Shown one piece after another: positions 6,871 to 13,296 of a stretch of DNA of 15,676 bases (positions are counted from its first letter, which is position 1; each line of letters opens with the position of its first letter). The position numbers and the translations under genes are program-made. This DNA is from Acidobacteriaceae bacterium (GTDB taxonomy: Bacteria; Acidobacteriota; Terriglobia; Terriglobales; Acidobacteriaceae), in NCBI GenBank assembly GCA_003162495.1, contig PMOF01000136.1:7434-23109 (forward strand), given 5' to 3'. The notes beneath the pieces were generated by a model that was not told the origin of the DNA, did not search any database, and saw nothing but the letters and a program-made list of their open reading frames with translations.

Positions 6871-7893
6871 TTATTCGCCGGCAAATGGATTGGTCTCATG
6901 CGGCTTGAGCGTGGTTGGGTCGGGAGCGGGCGGCGGCTCGCGTTCCGTTGCACTGGTGGTTGCGGCGCCTTGAGGGTTCGCCGCGTTTCCGCCGAAGGCA
7001 TTGAACACCCGGTTGGGATCGCCGGGCAGCATGTGGTGTTCTTCGAGCGCCAGGCGCACGCGGCGTTGGAATTCCCGCACCGGCGCGTACTGCTGGGTGG
7101 CTTTGGTTTTGAAAATGACCGGAAAGATGAGTTGCGATCCTTTCATTGAATCCACGCCCAGAATCTGTGGGTCGGCCAGGAACAGCTGCTTGTACTCCTT
7201 GCTGTTTCGTATCTCCATGGCGATTTTTTTCAGGATCTCCTGCACCTTGTCTGGATTTGCGGAGAAGTCCACGCTGATGTTTACCGTGGCCACCGAATAG
7301 CCCCTGCTCAGGTTGGCTACGGTGGTGATCTGCGAATTAGGAATGATGTAGAGTGTTCCGTCTCCATCGCGGACCGTGGTCTTGCGCAAAGTCATTCCTT
7401 CCACGTTGCCGGTCAGGCCTGCCAGCTTCACAGTGTCGCCCACATCGAATTGGTCCTCGATGAGGATGCTGATGCCGTTGAGCACGTCTTTCACAAGGGT
7501 CTGCGCGGCCAGGCCGATGGCCACGCCGGCCACGCCCGCCGAAGCCAGCAGCGGCGCCATGTTGACCCCCACCGCGACCAGGAATTGCAGCCCGGTAATC
7601 GCGAAAATGATTGCCAACCCGGTGGCGCGAATGACGCTGGCCAGTGTCCTTACCTGCGAAACACGGCTCTGTTCCGGGGCATGCCGTTCGGCAATGCGGA
7701 CCATTCTGACTGTCACCAACCGCAGTAACCGAATGAGAACAAAGGCGATAATCACCGCGACCACAAGGTGAGGCAGTTTGGTATGAATGAACTCCTGGGT
7801 ATCCGCGATCCACTCGTCCACCACCTTGCCCAGAAACCGGCCTTCCGCAAATATTCCGGTTCTGACCGCCAGCAAAATCAAAAAAGAATGCAT
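6871..7893 (-). CDS. MscS-family mechanosensitive ion channel
   Basis: A 340-residue inner-membrane channel that opens on hypo-osmotic stress to release solutes. Membrane helices are predicted at about residues 42-60 (LVVAVIIAFVLIRLLRLV) and 92-110, followed by the pore helix beginning near 114, with the small-residue pattern AGVAGVAIGLAAQTLVKDVL that lines MscS pores. The cytoplasmic beta domain follows: GISILIEDQFDVGDTVKL, then YIIPNSQITTVANLSR, both strong family signatures. The last 40 residues are proline-rich and low complexity (EREPPPAPDPTTLKPHE), beyond the normal vestibule. The first 20 residues (MHSFLILLAVRTGIF) are short and hydrophobic. AAGGAG eight bases upstream of ATG 7893 supports the start. 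It is divergent from the small-protein array and convergent with the DUF255 gene. Confidence 0.92.
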   Translation of the reverse strand: MHSFLILLAVRTGIFAEGRFLGKVVDEWIADTQEFIHTKLPHLVVAVIIAFVLIRLLRLVTVRMVRIAERHAPEQSRVSQVRTLASVIRATGLAIIFAITGLQFLVAVGVNMAPLLASAGVAGVAIGLAAQTLVKDVLNGISILIEDQFDVGDTVKLAGLTGNVEGMTLRKTTVRDGDGTLYIIPNSQITTVANLSRGYSVATVNISVDFSANPDKVQEILKKIAMEIRNSKEYKQLFLADPQILGVDSMKGSQLIFPVIFKTKATQQYAPVREFQRRVRLALEEHHMLPGDPNRVFNAFGGNAANPQGAATTSATEREPPPAPDPTTLKPHETNPFAGE

Positions 7894-7946
7894 CCTAAAC
7901 TCCTTTTTCTAGACTAGACTGTGCGCAGGGAAAAACGGGTATCCTT

Positions 7947-7965
7947 GCGAGCGTTTTGAGCTCGC
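7947..7965 (+). other. Small stem-loop in the channel/array divergent gap
   Basis: GCGAGC (7947-7952) and GCTCGC (7960-7965) form a perfect 6-base stem with a 7-base loop. It lies in the 132-base gap between the divergent channel and array genes, 61 bases upstream of the first array gene. No T-run follows, so terminator function is doubtful. Nothing else in this gap is recognisable apart from a short agactagact direct repeat near 7911. Confidence 0.35.
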
Positions 7966-8025
7966 TGCGTTTGGGAAGGCAGGAGTTCACGGCGAGGGAA
8001 ACCCGAGCAGTTCAGGAGTTGTATT

Positions 8026-8490
8026 ATGCAACGGGCAACGAACGATCTTCCCGGGAGCTGGCTGGCCGAGACGCGGGGCTTGAGACGTTCCATGCGGATC
8101 GTGCAGTGGCTATCGTTCGCGTGCATCTTTCTGTTGACGCCAGCGACGGCGCACATGCAAATCAACTCGCAGACCATGTCAAACCCGAGTCCAAGGCCCA
8201 CTGGCACTCTGCTACCGGCGGTCAACCGGCTACCGGATGCCAACGACCAGATGGAAATGCGCGACCAAAAGGCAAAGCAACAAAACTTTGTCGCCGCCAA
8301 CGCAGAACGGAAGAAACAGATTGCCGACGACAGCGCGAAACTGCTGAAGCTGGCCAACGACTTGAAAGCGGAGATAGACAAGACCAGCAAGGACACGCTC
8401 TCTCTCAACGTAATCCGCAAGGCCGATGAGATTGAGAGACTGGCCCACAGCGTGAAGGAAAAGATGAAGCTTACCGTGGGGGGGAGCTGA
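8026..8490 (+). CDS. Array copy 1: small exported helical protein
   Basis: A 154-residue protein I cannot assign to a named family. The N-terminus has a long basic n-region, then a hydrophobic stretch at about 25-42 (IVQWLSFACIFLLTPATA) that looks like a Sec signal peptide with cleavage after ATA. A proline- and serine-rich linker runs to about 70. From DANDQMEMRDQ (71-81) onward the protein is charged and helical. Residues 92-154 are the shared module: helix one NAERKKQIADDSAKLLKLAN and onward, a break at KDTLSLNV, then helix two IRKADEIERLAHSVKEKM. No cysteine occurs after the signal, and no catalytic motif is seen. AGGAG seven bases before ATG 8026 favours this start over ATG 8092. It heads a tandem array with its paralogue 89 bases downstream. 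Periplasmic location is inferred. Confidence 0.8.
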   Translation: MQRATNDLPGSWLAETRGLRRSMRIVQWLSFACIFLLTPATAHMQINSQTMSNPSPRPTGTLLPAVNRLPDANDQMEMRDQKAKQQNFVAANAERKKQIADDSAKLLKLANDLKAEIDKTSKDTLSLNVIRKADEIERLAHSVKEKMKLTVGGS

Positions 8491-8579
8491 GTGCGATTGG
8501 CGCCGATTCCAAACCCCGAGACTGCCCTAGAATGTATTAGTGAAATCAATATTTGCGATAGGCTCAACGGAGGTTACCC

Positions 8580-9017
8580 ATGCAGATGAAGAGGTTCCAG
8601 ATCGGCCCTAGCCGGAAAGGCGCGGCATGGGAGGGGCGCAGGCTCAGTGGCGCGTGGCTGCTGGCATGCGTCGCGGCATTGGCAGTGGTCAGTGGCACTG
8701 CCATGGCCGGCCAGCTTAGCCCTGACAAGTCAATTCACGATCCGTCGCTGACCACTCCACCAGATGCCAACCAACAGATGGAGATGCGCGATCAACAAAC
8801 TAAAAAGCAGAGCTTTGAGGCAGCCAACGCGGAACGCAAGAAACAGATTGCCGACGACAGCGCCAAACTGCTCAAGCTGGCCACCGACCTGAAGGCCGAA
8901 GTGGACAATACCAGCAAGGACACCCTCTCGCTCAACGTGATTCGGAAGGCTGACCAGATTGAAAAGCTGGCCCATAGCGTGAAGGAAAAGATGAAGCTGA
9001 CCGTAGGGGCAAGCTAA
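8580..9017 (+). CDS. Array copy 2: small exported helical protein
   Basis: A 145-residue paralogue of the gene at 8026. Its signal peptide h-region is at about 26-43 (WLLACVAALAVVSGTAMA) with likely cleavage AMA|GQ. The Cys30 inside it lies too early in the hydrophobic run to be a lipobox. The linker is short, and PDANQQMEMRDQ (61-72) repeats the motif of copy 1. The shared module occupies 83-145 and differs from copy 1 at 6 of 63 positions by my count, while the N-terminal halves do not align beyond the signal peptide design. GGAGG six bases before ATG 8580 is a strong ribosome site. The function is unknown. The helix-break-helix pattern with leucines and alternating charge suggests a helical hairpin able to oligomerise or bind a partner. 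Confidence 0.8.
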   Translation: MQMKRFQIGPSRKGAAWEGRRLSGAWLLACVAALAVVSGTAMAGQLSPDKSIHDPSLTTPPDANQQMEMRDQQTKKQSFEAANAERKKQIADDSAKLLKLATDLKAEVDNTSKDTLSLNVIRKADQIEKLAHSVKEKMKLTVGAS

Positions 9018-9039
9018 GGGTGACGATCGCGTTCCATTG

Positions 9040-9156
9040 GGGGCTCATCAGGATCGTGGAAATGCGATTGCGAAAGTGGGGAAAAACGAACTTGCCTGCC
9101 TAAAACACAGGAGTAACGTGCAGGAAAAAATGAAACTGATTTCCCCTGGAAATTGA
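9040..9156 (+). pseudogene. Probable decayed remnant of an array copy
   Basis: Read in the frame ending at TGA 9154-9156, the stretch from 9061 gives NAIAKVGKNELA, then about six unmatched residues, then NVQEKMKLISPGN and stop. This lines up with NVIRKADQIEKLA...SVKEKMKLTVGAS of the neighbouring copies, keeping order and spacing with a few extra residues. At DNA level gtgcaggaaaaaatgaaactg resembles gtgaaggaaaagatgaagctg of copy 2. The first two-thirds of a gene, including any signal peptide, is missing. I read it as the 3' relic of a further tandem copy. The short length leaves room for chance. Confidence 0.5.
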
Positions 9157-9276
9157 ACAACGATGCATCCGGAATGTTCGGCTGCAAGTCCAATACGCTG
9201 GAAGCGAATTTTAGAGATGCTCCCGGCGGCGTGCGGCGCGACACAATCCGCACCGGTTCAGACTCAGGAGGGTTTC

Positions 9277-9738
9277 ATGCGATTCAGGAAGAGCCACATT
9301 CCATCCGAACTGCGATGCAGCCAGGGGGAGCCCACGCAGCGGGGCGGCATGCATTGGATCCGCATTGGCGCGGCTATTGGTTTGGTGACAGTTGCCATGG
9401 TGGCCGCCCAGCAATCCCCGCCGAGCAATCCGCCATCCAACGGAAGCGCAACCCCTGCCGAACCTGGCCCCGGCCGAGCCTGGGGCAGTAACCCGGATTT
9501 AAAGATACCTGTTCCGCAAACCGGCGCACAGGACCGCGAGGCCGCCAACGTGGAACGGAAAAAACAGATTGCCGACGACAGCGCAAAGCTTCTCAAGCTG
9601 GCCACCGATCTTAAAGCGGAAGTGGACAAGACCAATAAAGACACGCTCTCGCTCAACGTGATTCGCAAGGCCGACGAAATTGAGAAACTAGCCCATGACG
9701 TCAAGGAAAAGATGAAGCTGACGGCTGGGCCGGGTTAG
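9277..9738 (+). CDS. Array copy 3: small exported helical protein
   Basis: A 153-residue paralogue of the two preceding array genes. AGGAGGG (9266-9272) just before ATG 9277 sets the start. An in-frame ATG at 9163 would add 38 residues but has no ribosome site. The signal peptide has its hydrophobic core at about 28-45 (IRIGAAIGLVTVAMVAAQ). The linker (46-85) is rich in Pro, Ser, Asn and Gly and longer than in copy 2. The DANxQMEMRDQ motif of copies 1 and 2 is absent here, and the module begins directly with DREAANVERKKQIADDSAKL. It then matches copy 2 at about 55 of 63 positions through VKEKMKLTAGPG. The function is unknown. The loss of the DANxQMEMRDQ motif shows that only the C-terminal module is under tight constraint. 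Confidence 0.78.
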   Translation: MRFRKSHIPSELRCSQGEPTQRGGMHWIRIGAAIGLVTVAMVAAQQSPPSNPPSNGSATPAEPGPGRAWGSNPDLKIPVPQTGAQDREAANVERKKQIADDSAKLLKLATDLKAEVDKTNKDTLSLNVIRKADEIEKLAHDVKEKMKLTAGPG

Positions 9739-9794
9739 GCCAGTAAGTGGGACGGGCCGCGATCCGGCCGCCACGCTTTATGGAAAAGGCCGCC

Positions 9795-10324
9795 ATGAAG
9801 CGCAGGACTCGAATGAATCTGACGACCATGCCGGGGAGGTTCCCGAAGCATCTGCTGAAAAACCAGGTCTTAAGGAACGACCAGTGGGGCGCCGAGCCGC
9901 GCGGAGTTTCCTGGAAGGTCCCATGGGCCAGCAGATTTGCTTTCGTGGCCGTGATTGTAGCGGTCACCGGGACGGCACAGGATTCGCCTGCGCCGGGCGG
10001 GCCGCCGCGCATGGACCGGGTGGACGCGCCGACCCCCATCAACCAGGCTCCCGACTCGAACACGCAGATGAGGATGCATGACCAGCAACGCAAACAACTG
10101 AACTTTGCCGCGGCAAACGCCGAGCCGAAAAAGCAGATCGCCGACGACAGCGCAAAGCTGCTGAAGCTGGCTACCGATCTGGAGCCGAGGTAGACAGGAC
10201 CGGCAGAGACACGCTCTCGTTCAACGTGTTCCGCAAGGCTGACCAGATTGAGAATTTGGCTCACCATGTGAAGGGAAAGATGAAACTCTCGGTAGGGCCG
10301 GATCAGATTTCCCGTATGCATTGA
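9795..10324 (+). pseudogene. Array copy 4: frameshifted small exported helical protein
   Basis: A paralogue of the flanking array genes, broken by a one-base loss near 10181-10183. In the intact copies the frame reads Asp-Leu-Lys-Ala-Glu, but here ctggagccgagg replaces the expected ctgaaagccgagg, so the upstream frame stops at TAG 10191-10193. The next frame continues as AEVDRTGRDTLSFNVFRKAD, then QIENLAHHVKGKMKL, to TGA 10322-10324. Extra unusual substitutions (AEPKKQ for AERKKQ, SFNVF for SLNVI, VKGKM for VKEKM) suggest real decay rather than a sequencing slip. Upstream there is a hydrophobic signal-like core (RFAFVAVIVAVTGTAQ), a Pro/Asp-rich linker and DSNTQMRMHDQQ, the same motif as copies 1 and 2. 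The start is uncertain: ATG 9795, ATG 9780 and GTG 9747 are in frame. A truncated product of about 130 residues lacking helix two could still be made. Confidence 0.75.
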
Positions 10325-10331
10325 ATAAAGG

Positions 10332-10793
10332 ATGGTCAATTTGCAAAGTAATCTCAAGCTACGGACTTCATTATTGAATTGGCGCATGACCCTTGGCGCG
10401 CGGCAGGCCCTGTGGTTGGCGCTGGTGCTGGGACTTCCAGGCGGCGCTCAAAATGGGCCTGGTGGAATGCGGACGCCGATCCAACAGCCGCCTGGCCATC
10501 GCCTGGACGGAGGAATGGATGACACAGGCAACGGCGCGGATCTCGATGAAGAAAAGCGGCTGCGCGCGCTGAACGCCGAGCGCCAGAAATCGATGGTCTC
10601 CGATACCAATAAGCTGCTGAAGCTGGCCGACGAGTTGAACGCCGAGATAAGCAGCACGAATTCCGAATCGCTGACTCGAGCGCAACTGCACAAATTGGGA
10701 GAAATTGAGAAACTGGCGCATGGCGTGAAAGATAAGATGAGCACTTCCGTCAGGCCGATGTACCAGCAGCCGCCTCTTCCCCCAATGCGATAG
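10332..10793 (+). CDS. Array copy 5: divergent small exported helical protein
   Basis: A 153-residue divergent member of the array family, starting seven bases after the end of the broken copy. The signal-like core is at about 26-40 (ALWLALVLGLPGGAQ). A Gly/Pro-rich linker follows, then an acidic DLDEEKRLRAL lead-in. The module (81-136) is NAERQKSMVSDTNKLLKLAD and onward, LHKLGEIEKLAHGVKDKM, about half identical to copy 2 without gaps. The most conserved blocks are NAER, KLLKLA and EIEKLAHxVKxKM, which probably mark the structural core. Unlike the others it ends in a proline-rich tail (QQPPLPPMR). The start at 10332 is only moderately supported (AAAGG lies almost against the ATG); ATG 10386 is the alternative. 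The function is unknown. Its divergence suggests an older duplication than copies 1-4. Confidence 0.75.
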   Translation: MVNLQSNLKLRTSLLNWRMTLGARQALWLALVLGLPGGAQNGPGGMRTPIQQPPGHRLDGGMDDTGNGADLDEEKRLRALNAERQKSMVSDTNKLLKLADELNAEISSTNSESLTRAQLHKLGEIEKLAHGVKDKMSTSVRPMYQQPPLPPMR

Positions 10794-10881
10794 TTCCAGG
10801 ATTCCCCGTCTTGTATGGTCATTGTTCATAATCTGAAGCTCAAGTGTCCACCGCTCCCTGTTCGATAACGCGCTGGGTTGC

Positions 10882-10887
10882 TACAAT
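10882..10887 (+). promoter_or_regulatory. Possible -10 of the fused E1 gene
   Basis: TACAAT, 41 bases before the preferred ATG 10929, in the 135-base gap after the array. A -35 at the expected distance is poor (TGTTCG, 10859-10864). GGGGAG (10914-10919) is the matching ribosome site. Confidence 0.4.
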
Positions 10888-10928
10888 CAGGGTGGATTCA
10901 AGGGAATCGAAATGGGGAGATTTCGGGA

Positions 10929-13148
10929 ATGGGAATGACGGTTTCCGGCACACGCGAGCCACAGGCGGCTGCCGCACCAGCCGGCCTGCCCCCTCAGCAG
11001 ATGATCGAGATCTACCGGCTGATGTTTCTCTCCCGCCGTGTGGACGATCGCGAGATTCTCCTCAAGCGGCAGCAGAAGATCTTCTTCCAGATTTCCGCCG
11101 CCGGCCACGAGGCATTGCAAGTAGCCGCGGCTCTGGCCATGCGCCCTGGCTACGACTGGTTTTTCCCCTACTATCGCGATCGCGCGTTGTGCCTGGCCCT
11201 CGGCGTCACTCCGCTTGAAATGCTGCTGCAGGCCGTGGGCGCGGCCACTGATCCGGCCAGTGGCGGTCGCCAGATGCCCACCCACTGGAGCAGCCGCCCG
11301 CTGCATATCGTCAGCACCTCATCTTCCACCACCACCCAACTTCTTCATGCCGTGGGCTGCGCGGAGGCGGGCCGTTATTTCAGCCGCCATCCGGAAGCCG
11401 CGGAAAAGCCTGCGGCGGCTACCGATTATCGCGCCTTCCACGATGTCGAATTTCACGGCGATGAAGTGGTCTTCACGTCCCTCGGCGAAGGTTCCACCTC
11501 CCAGGGCGAGTTCTGGGAGGCGCTCAACACCGCCTCCAACCAGAAGCTCCCGGTCATTTTCTGCGTTGAAGACAACGGCTACGCCATCAGCGTGCCGGTC
11601 GAAGTGAATACGCCGGGCGGCAATATCTCGCGTCTGGTGGCCAACTTCCCCAACTTCCACTTCGCCGAGGTCGAAGGCACGGATCCGGAGGCCTGTCTGC
11701 GCGCCTTCGAAGCCGCGGTGGCTCACTGCCGGGCCGGCCTCGGGCCAGCCTTCGTCCACGGCCATGTGGTGCGGCCTTACTCGCACTCGCTTTCTGACGA
11801 CGACAAGCTCTACCGCTCCACTGCCGAGCGCGAAGCCGACGCAATGCGCGATCCGCTGGCCAAGATGCAGATGCGCCTGCTGCGCGAGGGAATCTTGACC
11901 GCCGAAGAGATCAACGTGCTGGAACAGCAACTGGACCGCGAAGCCGCCGAGGCCGCCGATCGTGCCCTGGAAGCTCCGCTGCCTGAAGTCGCGGGAATCA
12001 CCGAACATGTCTACTCCGAAGACCTGGACCCCACCAGCGAGGCCTTCGCCACCGAGCAAGCCGCGGCGCAGACGGAAGCGTCCAGCACTTCTGGCGGAGG
12101 CAAAGCCGGCCGGGACAAGGGCAGCGATCCCCGCACCATGGCCGACCTGATCAACGCCTGCCTGCACGATGAGATGCGCCGCGATGCGCGCATCGTGCTC
12201 TACGGCGAGGACGTGGCCGACGCCAGCCGCGAACAGGCACTGGCCGAGGTCAAGGGCAAAGGCGGCGTGTTCAAGCTCACCGCCGGCCTGCAAACTGAAT
12301 TCGGTTCCGAACGGGTCTTCAACTCGCCCCTGGCCGAGGCCAACATCGTGGGCCGCGCCATCGGTTACGCCACCCGCGGCATGAAGCCGGTGGTCGAAAT
12401 ACAGTTCTTCGATTACATCTGGCCTGCCATGCATCAGATTCACAATGAACTGGCTCTGATGCGCTGGCGCTCAAACGGCGTATGGGCATCGCCGGCCGTG
12501 ATTCGCGTCGCAATCGGCGGCTACCTCACCGGCGGCGCCGTCTACCATTCACAATCCGGCGAGAGTATCTTTACCCACATCCCCGGCCTGCGCGTCGTGT
12601 TTCCATCGAATGCACTCGACGCGAATGGCTTGCTGCGCACCGCCATTCGCTGCGACGATCCAGTGCTGTTTCTGGAGCACAAACGTCTCTACCGCGAAAC
12701 CTATGGCCGCGCACAGTATCCAGGACCGGATTTTGCCATTCCGTTTGGCAAGGCCAGGATCGTTCGCCCCGGCGCGGACATCACGCTGGTGACCTATGGC
12801 GCCGTTGTGCCCCGCGCATTGCAGGCTGCGCAGAAGGCGCAACAGCAGGGAATCGATGTCGAAGTGCTGGATCTGCGCACCCTCAATCCCTACGACTGGG
12901 AAGCCATTGCTACCTCGATCCGCAAGACCAGCCGGGTGATCGTGGCGCACGAGGACATGCTCAGCTGGGGCTACGGCGCGGAGATCGCCGCCCGCATCGC
13001 CGACGAGTTGTTCGACTCGCTCGATGCGCCGGTCCGCCGAGTGGGCTCGATGGATACTTTTGTCGCGTATCAACCGATCCTCGAAGACGCCATCTTGCCG
13101 CAGCCGGAAACCATCCTGAAAGCCATCGTGGATCTGAAGGCATATTGA
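10929..13148 (+). CDS. 2-oxoacid dehydrogenase E1, alpha and beta subunits fused
   Basis: The thiamine-diphosphate-dependent decarboxylase (E1) of a 2-oxoacid dehydrogenase complex, most like the branched-chain (2-oxoisovalerate) type, acting in the cytoplasm with E2 and E3. The 739-residue chain contains both halves. The alpha half (about 20-365) has the ThDP motif GEGSTSQGE (186-194) ending in [10 protein letters not shown] (about 214-223), plus FPYYRDRAL and QMPTHWSS. A polar linker (about 370-400, ending [15 protein letters not shown]) leads to the beta half, with LYGEDV (near 427), [12 protein letters not shown] (Glu at about 470), [22 protein letters not shown] and a C-terminal transketolase domain ([27 protein letters not shown]). 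GGGGAG nine bases before ATG 10929 sets the start; an upstream TTG at 10878 is less likely. Fused E1 chains are known in some phyla. No E2, E3 or lipoylation gene lies in this window. Confidence 0.9.
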   Translation: MGMTVSGTREPQAAAAPAGLPPQQMIEIYRLMFLSRRVDDREILLKRQQKIFFQISAAGHEALQVAAALAMRPGYDWFFPYYRDRALCLALGVTPLEMLLQAVGAATDPASGGRQMPTHWSSRPLHIVSTSSSTTTQLLHAVGCAEAGRYFSRHPEAAEKPAAATDYRAFHDVEFHGDEVVFTSLGEGSTSQGEFWEALNTASNQKLPVIFCVEDNGYAISVPVEVNTPGGNISRLVANFPNFHFAEVEGTDPEACLRAFEAAVAHCRAGLGPAFVHGHVVRPYSHSLSDDDKLYRSTAEREADAMRDPLAKMQMRLLREGILTAEEINVLEQQLDREAAEAADRALEAPLPEVAGITEHVYSEDLDPTSEAFATEQAAAQTEASSTSGGGKAGRDKGSDPRTMADLINACLHDEMRRDARIVLYGEDVADASREQALAEVKGKGGVFKLTAGLQTEFGSERVFNSPLAEANIVGRAIGYATRGMKPVVEIQFFDYIWPAMHQIHNELALMRWRSNGVWASPAVIRVAIGGYLTGGAVYHSQSGESIFTHIPGLRVVFPSNALDANGLLRTAIRCDDPVLFLEHKRLYRETYGRAQYPGPDFAIPFGKARIVRPGADITLVTYGAVVPRALQAAQKAQQQGIDVEVLDLRTLNPYDWEAIATSIRKTSRVIVAHEDMLSWGYGAEIAARIADELFDSLDAPVRRVGSMDTFVAYQPILEDAILPQPETILKAIVDLKAY

Positions 13149-13170
13149 CTGACTTGAAGGGAAACTGATT

Positions 13171-13208
13171 CCGGGCGGTGCGGTCAACCGAGCCAGTGGT
13201 GCGCCCGG
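13171..13208 (+). other. Inverted repeat between the E1 and ABC exporter genes
   Basis: CCGGGCG (13171-13177) and CGCCCGG (13202-13208) are perfect 7-base arms. Inside lies a small nested repeat, cggt-ca-accg (13181-13190). It begins 22 bases after the E1 stop and ends five bases before a TACAAT hexamer. It could be a weak transcription stop for E1 or an operator over the exporter promoter. There is no T-run. Confidence 0.4.
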
Positions 13209-13212
13209 CAAT

Positions 13213-13218
13213 TACAAT
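13213..13218 (+). promoter_or_regulatory. Possible -10 of the ABC exporter/YicC unit
   Basis: TACAAT, six bases before ATG 13225 of a short leader ORF. The expected transcription start would fall almost exactly on that ATG. A good -35 is not visible at 16-18 bases. Confidence 0.4.
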
Positions 13219-13224
13219 ACGGGT

Positions 13225-13296
13225 ATGGAGTCGCGCACTCAACGCCGGCGGTTTGTCATTGAGTCTTTTACCCGGCAGGCGGGCCAACAGGCATGA
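13225..13296 (+). CDS. Possible 23-residue leader ORF overlapping the ABC exporter start
   Basis: ATG 13225 opens a 23-codon frame, MESRTQRRRFVIESF and so on to TGA 13294-13296, whose stop overlaps the exporter ATG as ATGA. The peptide is basic and matches nothing I recognise. The exporter itself lacks a clear Shine-Dalgarno (ccaacaggc), so coupling from a translated leader could explain its start. The TACAAT hexamer six bases before would make the leader leaderless. The ORF is short enough to be chance; the precise overlap and promoter spacing are the only support. Confidence 0.35.
   Translation: MESRTQRRRFVIESFTRQAGQQA

Noticed and set aside
8580..8720. Lipoprotein signal (LLAC) in array copy 2
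   Set aside because: The cysteine at residue 30 is at the start of the hydrophobic stretch rather than its end, and no other copy has a cysteine at a lipobox position.
9163..9276. Upstream start (ATG 9163) for array copy 3
   Set aside because: No ribosome site precedes it, and the added residues place the signal peptide about 65 residues in; ATG 9277 has AGGAGGG immediately upstream.
8026..10793. CRISPR-like or simple repeat array
   Set aside because: The repeated units are hundreds of bases apart, coding, and imperfect; the pattern is gene duplication.
10878..10928. TTG start for the fused E1
   Set aside because: It overlaps the likely -10 hexamer and lacks a ribosome site; ATG 10929 has GGGGAG nine bases upstream.
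11319..12443. Long antisense open frame (374 codons) within the fused E1 gene
   Set aside because: It lies wholly opposite a gene with intact motifs, and its composition (Gly/His/Val-rich) is that of a shadow frame in high-GC DNA.
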